From NCBI GenBank assembly GCA_043228905.1, contig JBHGNT010000017.1:13826001-13890000 (forward strand): 64,000 nt of DNA. Direction: 5' to 3'. The notes under the pieces were generated by a model. That model had not been told where the DNA came from. It searched no databases and worked only from the letters and a program-made list of their open reading frames with translations. Below are positions 23,201-34,323 of this stretch, in pieces. The position numbers and the translations under genes are program-made. The number at the start of each line of letters is the position of its first letter. The first letter of the stretch is position 1. This DNA is from Azolla caroliniana (lineage: Eukaryota; Polypodiophyta).

Positions 23201-24279
23201 ATCAAGTGGAAATGCTAAACATATCACAACATACTATCTGATTATAATCCTTTACCAGTCCACCATCATCTTTTATGCAGGATAAACCTGCAAAGGTACA
23301 GTAACTTGGAAACAAGAAACACAGACATGTATTTGTCTCAAGGTATTTACTCTAAAGACCCGATTGAAACCATAACATGCAAACACATAACTACCCCTAG
23401 GTATTTTAACCTAAAGATGTAGAGAATCAGGATGTCACTTCGTTCATAGAACAGCTTGTGTTTCATTTCATTTAGAGTCCTTTGCTAACTATCCATCTGA
23501 GTAGGATACACATTTTTACTATAGAAACAAATCAGTTTAGCTCAGTTATAAGGCTCATTTGATGCTCTGCACCATGTTTTCTAGTGGAAAGGCTTCGCAT
23601 ATCACAGCACACAAACAGAATAGAACCCTTTCTTATGTTGATTATCCATCTTTCAAGTAGGATGCACTTTAATGTATACCATGCGTGCACCACAATGTAC
23701 TTACTCTAAATATCTACAGAATAATCAGTTCTATCCATTAAAGCAACTGCTTCATGTTTCCAGTCATGTTCTGTAGTGAAAATGCCTTCACATATCAGGC
23801 CATGCAAACAGAGCAGGATCCTTTGTCATGTCAATTATCCACCTTTCTAGCAGGATACACTTTAACTTGTGTATTGTTTTCCAAGATACTTATGGCAAAG
23901 ACTGAGTGAATCAGATTTTGCTTCATTACTAGACCTATTTCTTATTTCCTACTTCAGATTCTTGAAAGTTGAACGAGTTGTTGCAAGAAGTTGAATGCGT
24001 TCTTGCAAGAAAAATCATACCTTAGCTGCATTCCTAGACCAGTGACAGGTTCTCCTCTAGGATGTTGCAGAAGTTGAATGCGATCAAACACACAGGAATA
24101 TGTTTCTTGTTGAGTTCTTGAAAGCTGAAACTGATTCTCTCCAGAGGTTTGGAAAAGGGGGGTGGAAAAAGAGAGAGATAGGAAAGGCAGCTTCGGTCTG
24201 AGACCGGTTTCCATGTTTCCTTTCACAGTTTGTTTGTTTCTTATTCCGATTCCTGGGAGTGTTCTTGGGAGAAAGTTGT

Positions 24280-24323
<44 letters not shown>

Positions 24324-24582
24324 ACATGGATTTTTTCCAAACATACCTTATGTAGCGAGGGAGGAAGCGAGCGGCGGAGTAGATGGAAGGATCGATGCCA
24401 CTCCTGGCCAGGTATTCGAGGAACGGAGGGGGAAGATGGTCGATCGGCGGCGTGGCGGTGGCGGTGGCGATGGCGATGGCGGTGGTAGTGATGGCGGCAT
24501 GAAGAGGCGGGAGGGGATGGTCGAGGTGGAGCAGAGAGGGAGAGGAGGAGGAGAACAATGGGAGGCAAGCTTCGATCCCCAT
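20201..24582 (-). CDS. NOP2/Sun-family RNA (cytosine-5) methyltransferase, 3' exon not found
   Basis: Seven exons on the minus strand: 24347-24582, 22531-22675, 22361-22451, 21862-22277, 20959-21090, 20809-20876 and 20201-20262, all with GT-AG borders and matching phases, about 383 codons. The product should transfer a methyl group from S-adenosylmethionine to carbon 5 of cytosine in RNA; the target is unknown. Exon 1 is Ser/Pro/Ala-rich and possibly a targeting sequence, then LPPPFLEYLARSGIDPS and RFLPRYIR. Exons 2-3 give SSKAYQLGK, GMDAASGAAVYAL and the SAM site DLCAAPGAKLC. Exon 4 has the acidic motif TGVDIAKHRLAACR and VADGTQF. Exon 5 holds motif IV as DAECTHDGS, not the usual DxPCSG. Exon 6 ends in motif VI, YSTC, with the nucleophilic Cys. 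Exon 7 gives LAQNEEVVEKFLADHA. The final 40-50 residues usual for the family are not found; reading past 20201 stops after six codons. The gene may be truncated or have a distant last exon. Confidence 0.85.
22676..24346 (-). other. Intron 1 of the methyltransferase gene
   Basis: 1671 bp, donor AAG|GTATGT, acceptor 'tacataag|G'. The acceptor was chosen over a nearby 'aaatcag' because only it keeps the frame (PRYIR to IKSGFEGD). A perfect GA run lies at 24281-24321, 25 bp from the donor. An apparent long minus-strand ORF (23954-24874) is an artefact of reading exon 1 and this intron together with the CT/GA and TTC repeats. Confidence 0.75.
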
Positions 24583-24607
24583 GAAAGGGAAGCAGGATCA
24601 ACAGCCG

Positions 24608-24643
24608 CTTCTTCTTCTTCTTCTTCTTCTTCTTCTTCTTCTT
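24608..24643. repeat. (TTC/GAA)n microsatellite in the methyltransferase 5' leader
   Basis: About 12 TTC units, starting 26 bp upstream of the minus-strand start codon at 24582. If transcribed, the mRNA leader would carry a GAA run. Length variation here could affect translation (inference). Confidence 0.9.
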
Positions 24644-25415
24644 CGTCTCCGTCAGTCTACTGCGTCTTCTGATGATGGAAGCTTCTGCCTGCCATTGTAA
24701 CGCCTGATGATGATGAAGATTCTCACACAGACAGAGAGACAATTGGCGGGCGGACATTGTTAGTGTCCGTGGCGGGCCGGGCGGACATTGCTCGTGTGTC
24801 TGTGGCGGGCAGCCATCCAATGAATCAGGTCCCCATCCGGCCGGCCATCGTGACCAAGCTGCAGCCACACTCACTCATGCTAATGACCAGCCATCCGACA
24901 ATCCGAACCCCACCCGCCCGATATGCCAAAGGCAAGGCCCCGCCCACGGCCTATGGCATTTTCCACACAATCTCTTCATGAAAGCGATATGTTATAAACA
25001 CACACAGACCGACCTTGCATCGGAGAAGTAAAACCAAGCACGTCATGCACAATTACACAAATGTGTAATACGTGGTAGCATTACAGAGATGCATATTACG
25101 TGGTAGCATGCGCATCAAGAAAATGCATTGACTTCGAATCATCCCTACATAATTTGTAGCGTACGGGCACATTATCACTAGTGTAGGTACACATACCAAC
25201 AATTTTGTGTGCGTGTGTGTCTTATTGTTGTGCGATGATTTTGTATCGTGGACAGTTTAAGCAATCGGGAATATGTATCGGTACGAGAATTGTCGTGTGG
25301 TGGGAAGGAGAATATGTATCTGCAATTAGTGCGGTTAATTAGCCATTAGCACGTCTTCGTAATAGGCGGGAAGGCAAGGGGCAAGCATGGTCATAGAAGT
25401 GACCAGTCTACTCTT
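24644..25415. other. Upstream region, no gene seen
   Basis: This holds the presumed promoter of the minus-strand methyltransferase gene. A duplicated 'gtgtccgtggcgggc'-like block is seen at 24752-24815. No clear TATA box is found. The rest, to 25415, shows no coding frame. Confidence 0.4.
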
Positions 25416-25807
25416 GATGAGGGTATAATGGACACTCTTTTGGGAAGACGTTTTGTCGGTGACTAGGGTATAATGGTCACTCTTTCGAGAATATGTTTTG
25501 TCCATGATGGGGGCATAATGGCCACTCTTTCTAGAAGATGTTTTGTTCGTGACAAAGGTATAATGGCCACTCTTTCGGGAAGATGTTTTGTCCGTGACGA
25601 GGGTATAATTGCCCCTCTTTCGGGAAGATGTTTTGTCCGTGACGAAGGTGTAATGGCCGCTCTTTCATGAAGATGTTCTGTCCGTGATGAAGGTATAATG
25701 GCTGCTCTTTCATGAAGATGTTCTGTCCGTGATGAAGGTATAATGGCCGCTCTTTCATGAAGACGTTTTGTCCGAGATAAGGGTAAAATGGCCACCCCTC
25801 TTTCAAG
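25416..25807. repeat. 45-bp minisatellite, 8 full copies plus part
   Basis: Units start at 25416, 25461, 25506, 25551, 25596, 25641, 25686, 25731 and 25776 (partial), each with 'ggtataatgg', 'actcttt' and 'agatgttttgtccgt'. The copies differ by substitutions only. As 45 is a multiple of three, open frames of 15-residue repeats appear on both strands. I treat them as by-products, as no start, splice or codon signal supports expression. Confidence 0.92.
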
Positions 25808-26022
25808 ATGACAGAATGTCTAGGACAAGTCCGTCCGGCTGCTCAGGGGCATTCTGAGAGACTAAACAGAAACTCCAAAAAGGGCATGTCTGAGAAACAA
25901 ATTAGTATCCTATCAGATCACTCTTTCTCTCTTTGAAGGGTTTGATTTTTCTGATTTGAAAGCCAAAGTGGGGGGGTCATACCAACTCTCCAATACCTTG
26001 ACTGTTCTCCATATCTATATAC

Positions 26023-26057
<35 letters not shown>

Positions 26058-26955
26058 AACAATACAAAAGTCGTTGAAGGAGACACCAATGATTTTATTC
26101 AGCCTTTGTTTAAACATTCTTCAATGACCTACTACATTGTATCAAAACACACAGTGTTTTGTGATTAGAAACACAGCATTACATCAACGGCAATCTAGCA
26201 GCTTCCTCCCAATCCAAAATCAGTAACTAGATTTGGCCTCAATGCTGGCTGTAAACAAATCTGATTAAGGCAAACCAATGTGTAGATTATTTGCTTCGTG
26301 AATCGTTGCACAGAGCATGAAGGCTATGAATGATCCCATACCAATGCATTGCATTAAAGTAAACTCTCATGTATTGAGACATAGTATCGAAACCCTAGCG
26401 AGCTACCAGATAGGGTTACCACCGGATCATCATAGACATACATTGTATAAAACCCTCATTTTCACTTTATATTTACATAATTAGAAAAGCATCCTCACCA
26501 CCACTAAAAAGCCAAGGATTTCCCATACCAAAACACAATCACAGGTACCAGGCCCTTCAGTGTCACCATAATCACTATCACAGCAGAAGATATACCATTG
26601 TACAAAACACTACTCTCTTTATTATTAAACAGTTTCATGTGGCAAAGCAAGAAGGTTCTGACCAACCCCAAACCATCATCATTACAGAAGCCACTAGTGT
26701 CCATAAAAGAACATAATAAAATGTATAGGATCATCATTCGACAATGAAAAATCGGCTTCTTTGAAGCGTTTCTTTCTCCTTCAGATATATATATTTATTT
26801 ATTTATATAGCTAACAACATTAGGGCCATTGTGACATGGGGGCAGAACAAAGCCTATATCAAGAAAACCCCATAGATCCATAGAACATATAAAGCTTATA
26901 TCAAGCAAACCCCATATACATCTGCTTTTCCATTTTGCTTTTTTATGCTTTTCTC
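25808..26955. other. Intergenic and 3' flank of the kinase gene; (TA)n tract
   Basis: No gene is supported. A TA-rich microsatellite spans about 26011-26057. The region just left of 26956 would be the 3' UTR of the minus-strand kinase gene. Confidence 0.5.
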
Positions 26956-27966
26956 TTATAAAGCAATTGATTCAAGCAAGGCCGAGATATCACAATGCGC
27001 CCCATCGTTATCTGTGGATGTGATGAACGGGTGCGAAAGGAGGGCGCAAGCGCGGGGACGCCGGGCGGGGTCCTTCTGCAGACACCTCATGATGAAATCT
27101 CGGAAGTGGGGAGAGAAATGGGCGGGCGGGGTGGGTGGGTCCCGATAACAGATGGCCACCATGAGGCTCGGCCAGTCGGCCATTTGTCCGCGCTCGAGGA
27201 AGGGGAAGTGTCCCATGGCACACTCGAGGAGGCTGAGGCCCAAGCTCCATATGTCCGCGGCATAGCCGCAATAGTTCCCGCCATGGCTATCGGGATCGAA
27301 CCTCTCAGGGCTCATATATGCACATGTCCCCACAAATGAACTGCACGGAGCAATGGTACTCGCCAGTACCGTACTTACCCCGAAATCAGCTATCTTCACC
27401 TCTTGCCTATGATTAATCAGGAGATTTGATGGCTTTATATCTCTGTGCACTATCCTATTTGAGTGTAGATAATCCAATCCTCTCAGCACTTGCCTTGCCA
27501 CTTCGCTCAAATAGAATTCAGTTATGACACCATGTGTCTTCAACACATTCGCTAGAGACCCACCATCCATGTATTCCAAAACAAAGGAAATCTCGCCTCC
27601 TTTATCTGAGCTTCCATAGCACCTTACCACATACCTAGAATGAGATCTCCTCAGTATGTTCATTTCTCTCAGGATTTGTTTCCTCACAGAAAGCTCATGC
27701 TTCTCTTGGATAACTTTGAGGGCATAGATGCATCCTGTGCGTTTGTGTTGGACTTTGAATACCTTTCCACTGCTCCCATGGCCGAGGAGTTGAAGCTTTA
27801 CGGTGTCTTCAGGAGCGATCTCCTCGTGTTCTGTCGTGGACAGGGGGTGTGAAGGACGAGGTAAAGGGAGAGGGAGAGGGAGAGGAAGAGGGAGAGGGAT
27901 TGATTCTTCTCTGGGTGGGATTAATGGTAGCTTCAATCCTTTCAGCCTTCTTTCTTTAGTAGACAT
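26956..27966 (-). CDS. MAP kinase kinase, plant group D (MKK7/MKK9-like)
   Basis: An intact, intronless frame of about 336 codons; lack of introns is typical of plant group-D MKKs. The product is a dual-specificity kinase that phosphorylates the Thr-x-Tyr loop of a MAP kinase in signalling. The N-terminus has a MAPK docking site (KERRLKGLKLPL), then a Pro-Leu repeat. The kinase domain shows the Gly loop GHGSSGKV, the Lys in YALKVI, the Glu of helix C in REMNIL, hinge EYMDGGSL, catalytic HRDIKPSNLL, DFG in IADFGVS, and the plant S/T-x5-S/T activation site (S-TIAPC-S) before FVGTCAYMSPERFD. The end is the usual RRPRACALLSHPF. I chose MSTKERR (27966) over the ATG at 27981 because the docking site normally lies at the very N-terminus. 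The C-terminal tail after HPF is about 20 residues. Exact orthology (MKK7, 8 or 9) is not decided. Confidence 0.93.
   Translation of the reverse strand: MSTKERRLKGLKLPLIPPREESIPLPLPLPLPLPLPRPSHPLSTTEHEEIAPEDTVKLQLLGHGSSGKVFKVQHKRTGCIYALKVIQEKHELSVRKQILREMNILRRSHSRYVVRCYGSSDKGGEISFVLEYMDGGSLANVLKTHGVITEFYLSEVARQVLRGLDYLHSNRIVHRDIKPSNLLINHRQEVKIADFGVSTVLASTIAPCSSFVGTCAYMSPERFDPDSHGGNYCGYAADIWSLGLSLLECAMGHFPFLERGQMADWPSLMVAICYRDPPTPPAHFSPHFRDFIMRCLQKDPARRPRACALLSHPFITSTDNDGAHCDISALLESIAL
27870..27900. repeat. Hexanucleotide repeat coding a Pro-Leu run in the kinase
   Basis: Repeats of GGGAGA (plus strand) encode alternating Leu-Pro in the kinase N-terminus, between the docking site and the catalytic domain. 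In-frame length change is expected to be tolerated (inference). Confidence 0.85.
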
Positions 27967-28147
27967 GGTGGGTTGGATCAAGAGATCTGCGGAATCTCTT
28001 CCAGCAGGCTATGTTGGTAAGCAGATTATATTCAGAAGGAGCAGAAGCAGCAGCAGAGGAGGGTTGGGAAATGGAGGAAGAAATGGGTTTAGGGAAGGAA
28101 GAAAGGTCTTTAGGGGGTGAGCATGGATGCGATGGAGACACAACCCA

Positions 28148-28156
28148 TTTTATATA
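28148..28156 (-). promoter_or_regulatory. TATA box of the kinase gene
   Basis: The minus strand reads TATATAAAA here, about 180 bp upstream of the start codon at 27966. That spacing suits a plant TATA box with a 5' UTR of about 150 bp. Nothing else between it and the microsatellite at 28207 resembles a core promoter. Confidence 0.55.
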
Positions 28157-28206
28157 CATATGCATAACGAGATAGAACAGAGACTACAACGCGTTAGTCG
28201 CATATA

Positions 28207-28637
28207 TCTCATGGTATGTATGTATGTCTATGTATGTCTATGTATGTGTGTGTGTGTATGTATGTATGTGTGTATGTATGTATGTCTATGTATGTATGTA
28301 TGTATGTCTATGTATGTGTGTGTATGTATGTATGTATGTGTGTATGTATGTATGTATGTGTGTATGTATGTATGTATGTATGTATGTATGTATGTATGTC
28401 TATGTATGTATGTGTGTAGGTAGGTAGGTATTTCTATGTATGTATGTATGTATGTATGTATGTATGTATGTATGTGTATGTATGTGCATATGTATGTATG
28501 TATGTATGTATGTTTGTATGTATGTAGGTAGGTAGGTAGGTAGGTAGGTATTTCTATATATGTATGTATGTATGTATGTGTATGTGTGTGCATATGTATG
28601 TGTGCTATGTTATGGCTATGGTGTGTGTGTGTGTATG

Positions 28638-28690
<53 letters not shown>
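28207..28690. repeat. Compound (TATG)n, (TAGG)n and (TG)n microsatellite
   Basis: Almost 480 bp of tetranucleotide repeats based on TATG with TGTC, TG and TAGG variants, ending in a pure TG run (28639-28690). It begins about 50 bp upstream of the kinase TATA box. The long ORFs seen in it on both strands (Tyr-Val-Cys-Met or Thr-His-Ile runs) come from the repeat and are not genes. Confidence 0.95.
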
Positions 28691-28692
<2 letters not shown>

Positions 28693-31202
28693 GGTTAAAG
28701 ATATTTCATTCATTAGTGTAAAGCAATTTACATTGTTCGGATTCTATCTTGATGGGCGGAGGGAACTACAATCTTGGTAGTTGAAACTTGAAAATGCCAA
28801 AAGGGTTACCATCTTTCAAGGGTTGTATGTGTGCTATGTATATAGGCTAAAAGTCCACCTAATGTTTGTGTTCCATCATCTATTCAGTCATTCCTTTCCA
28901 TAAGTATATGTATGCATGATGTGATGACCTGTTCAATCATTCTCGACCTTTGACCATCGTCGTTCATGGTCAAGTCAAAGGAACCCTCGTGATCTTATAT
29001 TCAGTTGCAAAGTACATCCGCATATTGTTGACTAAGGACCACGTTCCTTACTACGACTAGAAGATAAAAAGACTTCGTGAGCCGGCATTTTGAAGGACGA
29101 ATACAAGTGTGCGGGGCACACTTGTTGTGAACTCATTAGGATTGTGCTTAGAAGATTTTAGGACCATAGTTGAGAAGAGAACTCAAGTTTATGTGCATGC
29201 TTTGATCACATTGTGGACTAGAGGCCTTTGTTGAACTAATTCAAATTATATGCTCATTTTCCACTTAACACATGCAACTTGAACCTTCACGACAAGGAAC
29301 ACAACTTTGCTCCGCTAAAGAAATGGACATGACATGATGTGTGGAACAGTAAATATGTAGATGTACAATATACAACAACATCAACAAGCATCGAGTCTAA
29401 TCATACTTAATTTTGTAAGGGACACAGTTGGTAAACAAGAAAAATGTATGTTTTGAATCCTTTTAAAATTTGAGCCTTGTTGCAAGAAGAATCAACGCAT
29501 GTCATAGTTATATAGGAGGAGAATGTGCATGTATTTCGTTTGCATTATGGGAAGGGATGAACATTTTAATGGTCCAAGTAGCTTTTTTTGAAGAAAAGAC
29601 ACTTGGTGAGCATTGGCTTCTTGCAAGAAGATACACAGAAGAAAAAGAGAGAGAATCTAAACAAATGTTTCTTAAGGATAAAAAGTCAATAAGAGAGTAT
29701 TGGTTCATCACGAGGAGGAAATAATGTAGACAAACAATCCCGCAATACCATATCACAATATTGTATCATTGTGCAAGTGGTAACATTGCTATCAACTTTT
29801 TATTCACCTCTTAGATTACTTCAAAGTTCATGGCTCCAAAGAATGACAAGTGGTTTTGTTCTTCTCCACTCAAGAAAGTTGGTCGCGTTTCTTCCACCAA
29901 GCCCTCATCCCAATGTGGTTTCAAAACATTACAGTAAAGTTTACATCATCTCCCATTCATTTTGCATATTTCAAGGCACAAGAAGTTGGAAAGTTTAGAT
30001 CATCTAGGTGTCATTTATTCACACAAATCAATACTACATTAGGATGGGTGTTTGGAATATATTGGCATGATGTGGAATGGTTATCAGTGACTATAACGAG
30101 AAACCCAAATGTTCATTTTCATTGCCTAATTATCAACATAGTTGAGACTTCCTCTGGGTACCCTTGCTCCACATAGTCAATGTGGACCGATGCTATAACA
30201 TGTAGAATTTTTGTGTCAAGAGGTCTCATGTATGATATCAGTTGCAACTAGACTAAGGGTTGAAGCTACACTTGCTCTATGGCTACTGCTTAAGGGAGGG
30301 CTTATGCCAACTTTGTCAATGTGTAATAAGTGAGGTGTCTACACTTCCACCATGTGTGTGTGTAGTTTGTACTATATTTGTTATATTGCATGATGTATGG
30401 GAGGTATTTGATAATGGTCGTCAATTCCAATAAACGCTTGCGAGGAAACAATTGAGGAAGCTAATTGCTATGAAGGGAAGGAGAGAATATGTATGTTTCT
30501 CTTCGATTGGTGTGATTCTTGGCTTGAAAAGTTTCCTTGACTCGAGTCCTCACAAGTCAACTCCACACTCAAGCATAGACACACAATTAACACTTAATTG
30601 CTGCTTAATTAAAATGGAGAGACTGGAGCTACAACATAAGTAGTAATAGTATACTCAATTATCTTTATCTTCTTTAGTCAGGCGACTTGTATTTATACAA
30701 ATGGTTCTTCACCACCAATTGTAGGTAGCAATCATTGTGTGCCCCTTCAAAGGTAAACAATTGTCCTCTAATTATCTCCACATGACACATATTTGTGTTC
30801 TTACTGGTGTTAGAACTTAAAGTGCAACCTATAAGTTCATGTGACATGCACTTCTTTTTTAACATGTCGTTTTATTAGAATAGCCCAATTCTAAACCTAG
30901 CTAACCATCAACATCCAAAAGTATTTGTTGCTTGTACAAAAGCACAAACATAAGACATTTTCATAAGTCCAAATCATATTACTGAAAATGTCATGTATAT
31001 TTTTTCCCCAAAGCATGTTATAGTAAAAACAAACATAAATTTTGCACGAAAGCCCCACTACCCCACCATATGAAGACGATGTAATGCACAGGAAAAAATG
31101 AAATTAACACCACAAAATCACATAATATTATAAAACTATGATATTTCAACACATATGTCATGGCATATTCATTGATCAACATTCTATTGTCAATGATCCA
31201 CT
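28691..31202. other. Intergenic, no gene supported
   Basis: AT-rich sequence with scattered short ORFs. The longest plausible one (29470-29724 plus, 84 codons, charged, with EEKERESKQMFLKDKK) has no recognisable motif. Nearby stretches (29990-30140) give phrases such as WVFGIYWHDVEW but no continuous frame. It may be old transposon or gene debris. Confidence 0.4.
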
Positions 31203-33842
31203 TCTTTTTTTCTTTTCTTTTCTTTTTCCAAAATGAAGCTACTTTCCCATTAGTTTGGACAGATTATTACAAAGAGACTACACAAGGAGGCTTATACACA
31301 AATCGGGGAATCTCCCTCCGATCAAGTTCAAGAAAATGAGACTACTTACATAGCCTTTCGGACTGACTACTTAATGTAAGTAGATACCTATAGCTAAATA
31401 CGGTGCCCTTCAGTGTTGGCTAGTACAAGCCAACTCCTGGGGCCTACAACGAAGGGAGGGAGGGAAGTGAGTCGGAAACAACCAACGTGGGTGGGGGCTG
31501 GTAGTTCCACCTCAGGCCACTTCCTCCTTTTGTCACCATAGGCGTGTTCTGCCATTTTTGCCAAAAGCGCAAATGAGCAGTGACCACGTCATTGGAATGG
31601 CTGCAAACCTCGTCCAATTGCCCTTGTAGGAAGCTGATAAGTGCAAACCATATGTCCATGATCACTTCTTCCAGGGGCCGTACCAGATCTTGAAAAACCT
31701 TTAGGCAACGTGCTTTCCATACATACCACATGCTGAAGCCTACAATCAGCATCCAAATTTTCAGGAACCTAGGGGATGTAGATTGCAAGCCTCTCTCAAA
31801 ACAAATCTTGGCGATTATGCCACTTGTGCATACATAGCACCAGCTATCCGCATTGAAGGCGTCTGTCCACCTATCAATAGAGTGATCAATCCATACCGCA
31901 ACACTCCACGATGTTGTTCCTTCCGCTTCACATGCCGCAAGGAGGCGAGTCACTCTATCCCATACCTTTTGAGCTTGAGGGAAATCCCACAGACAATGTC
32001 TCAGAGTCTCAATAGGTGAAGGGCAAAGTGGGCAACCTAACGGGCCCGCCACGTTTACCTAGCCATTCGCTAACGGGAACCACATTATGACCGATTTGCC
32101 ACCAAAAGAGCTTGATCTTTTCAGGCATGTGGAGACGTTAGAGACCGTTCCAAAAGGTAATGAGCACCTCATCAGGGATACCCAATGTTTGCCAACCAAC
32201 CCTAAATCCTAGGTACTTGAATGTTGTCCCATCAGGGACCCATGTAAAATCAGCATGGGGTTGCCACCTTGGTTTCTCTTGTTCGCTGAACCAGAGGCCT
32301 TGGGTTTTATCCCAATTGACCTTGGCACCAACAACCTGACAAAAGTCCTAAACAAGATGTTCAACCCACTGCAAATTCTTATCATCGCCCTACAAGAAAA
32401 GGACCGTATCATCGGCATATTTAGATAACAGAAGATCTTCAATCACATTGGGGATGGGCTATCCCCTCAGTCAGCTGCTTGGTGCTTGTAAGTAGGCAGA
32501 GAAAGCCTCAGTTCCAAATAGATAGAGATATGGGGCTAGGGGACAACCTTGCCTCACTGAGCAATGTAGTTGGAAGGCAAGGCCCCTAGCATCAACTACT
32601 AGCACGCTGCTGGTAGCGGTCCGATAGAGTGTAGAAGTGCAATTCCTCCATCGTTGGGGTAGGCCCATAGCTCTCATCACATTTTCCAAAAAGGGCCATA
32701 ACACCCTATCGTAGGCCTTCTCAAAGTCTAACATCAGAATAGCCGAGCTCGATATAGAGCGATTTGCCAATGCCATAACTTCCCAGAGAAGCAACACATT
32801 ATCAAAGATACACCTACCCTTGATAAACCTTGTTTGATTCTCATGTATGATGTCCAGTAAGAAGTTTCCTATCCGTCAAGCTAGGACTTTTGCGAGTATC
32901 TTGTATATCGTGTTAAGGATCATGATTGGACGTCATTGTCGTAGCTCTAGGCTTCGCCCTGCCGCTTTAGGGATGAGATAGATCATCCTCTCATCCAGGC
33001 TAGTCAACATCATTCCTGATGTCCAAATCTCCTGAACCCTGGATTCCAATGACGGGATAACATTTTCCCAATGAATCTCATAAAAATCTCATGAGAGACC
33101 GTCAAGGCCGAGGTATGCTCCTCTCTACAATTCCCTGAGTACCTCCGAGAGTTCTAATCGAAAAATGGGGCTATCGAGCACAACTTCCATCTCAAGGGTT
33201 ACCTTGCAGTGAATGCAAGCCATCACCCTCTCAGCCAACTACGTGTTTTGCCACATATGCACAGGTGCGAGCAGGTCACGATAGTATTGTGTTGCCATAT
33301 GGATGTGTGTTATTGAGTTGTCTGGTTTGCACAGCCCTTGGATATGTCCACTACCACCATTGGGTGCCCTGGACTGAAAGAAATGTTTGTTCTAGCCCAC
33401 CATGCTACACTCCTTCGAAATAACATTCGGTTCTTCTCCAACGTCCTTTCCTGAAACTTCATCTTTGCTTCCTCCAGCTTAGCTCTAGACCAATTGCAAC
33501 CAGGGTCTACTTGTAGTAATTGTTGCACTACCGCAACGGACTTCCGTAATTTTGTTTCATTGGATCTGACCTGCTGGAGGGCCCACTTGGTTTCCTGTTG
33601 TAAAAAGGAGGAGGAGAGGGCCAATTTTTTCTGCAAATCCTTCCTAGCCGATTCACTTACAATGGTCTCCCGCCATATACTATGTAGACTTGCCTTCACC
33701 TCTACACTCTTCATGATCTTTGTGGGGATTTTCACATTGAGACTCCCCTTGCTACCGCGGGGTGGGTTAAGGTCTAGTCTCATCAGTTGGTGATTAGAGA
33801 AGGTAAGACCTGCCAAGATAGCAAAGGAGCCCCCTAGCTCTT
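31203..33842 (-). pseudogene. L1-type LINE, 3' part of ORF2 and tail
   Basis: Minus-strand remnant of a plant L1-like LINE whose 5' part is at 58682-61492. From 33842 down: a linker with coiled-coil-like sequence; RT, where LMLDFEKAYDRVLW (near 32710) and SVRQGCPLAPYLYLF (near 32550) are in one frame and the catalytic YADD lies near 32410 in another; and a zinc-binding domain after RT (GCPLCPSPIETLRHCLWDFPQAQ, key residues C, C, H and C; about 32030-31960), with a long open C-terminal part to 31444. A T-rich run at 31206-31235, the complement of a poly(A) tail, likely marks its 3' end. Several stops and frameshifts kill it. No TSD was found. Confidence 0.85.
33838..33842. repeat. TSD CTCTT of the family C copia, left copy
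   Basis: CTCTT is repeated at 58677-58681, directly after the other end of the element. This proves that 33843-58676 is one insertion with later inserts inside it. Confidence 0.9.
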
Positions 33843-33942
33843 TGGCAAAGTAAACGTGTGGGAGCATTTGACAAACAGGCTCAGCTGGATAGCAACAAAA
33901 GATAAAAGGAAAACTCAACGCACACAGAGAGTACACGTACGC

Positions 33943-33993
<51 letters not shown>

Positions 33994-34323
33994 CAGAACA
34001 TAAACTCAATTCAAAATAACACTCTGAAAACTTTGTACATACAACGTGCTAAACATCACTATTTATACAAGTCCTCAAAAGGACTGACAGAAGTACTATG
34101 TACTTTAATGCTCATACGAGCAACTGACACTAACTACCAGACAATGATTACCTAGTAGTCTAGGCTACTACTAGGCTTCCAGTTCGCACTCGAATCCGGC
34201 TCTTTGATCCGTCTCTTGGTTCTGGATATCATCCAAACACCGATTCAGTTCTCCGTTCCGAATACCGATTTGGCTCTGGCTTCTTCAACTGATCCGGATC
34301 CAGTTGAGCTTGCTCGCTCAACA
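33843..34323 (-). repeat. Family C 3' LTR
   Basis: 481 bp, TGGCAAAGTAAACG to GCTCGCTCAACA, followed by an antisense polypurine tract (CTCCCCCTC). It differs from its partner at 58264-58676 (413 bp) mainly by a longer GA run (33944-33992) and an extra segment of about 36 bp near 34260-34296, besides substitutions. Confidence 0.9.

Noticed and set aside
22676-24346. Extra small exon between exon 1 and exon 2 of the methyltransferase
   Set aside because: Moving the acceptor of exon 2 to 22675 gives a continuous frame with the expected sequence, so no extra exon is needed.
24259-24672. Plus-strand ORF of 137 codons (Glu-Arg and Gly-rich)
   Set aside because: It is the antisense shadow of exon 1 and of the GA/TTC microsatellites.
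23954-24874. Minus-strand ORF of 306 codons
   Set aside because: It reads through a TTC repeat, exon 1 in the wrong frame, and a GA tract in intron 1; the spliced model explains the real coding part.
25416-25807. Regular 45-bp units resembling a CRISPR array
   Set aside because: There is no repeat/spacer alternation; the whole unit is repeated with point changes, and the host is a plant.
26995-27339. Plus-strand ORF of 114 codons
   Set aside because: It is the complement of the kinase gene.
28127-28713. Long ORFs on both strands (Tyr-Val-Cys-Met and Thr-His-Ile runs)
   Set aside because: They are translations of the TATG/TG microsatellite.
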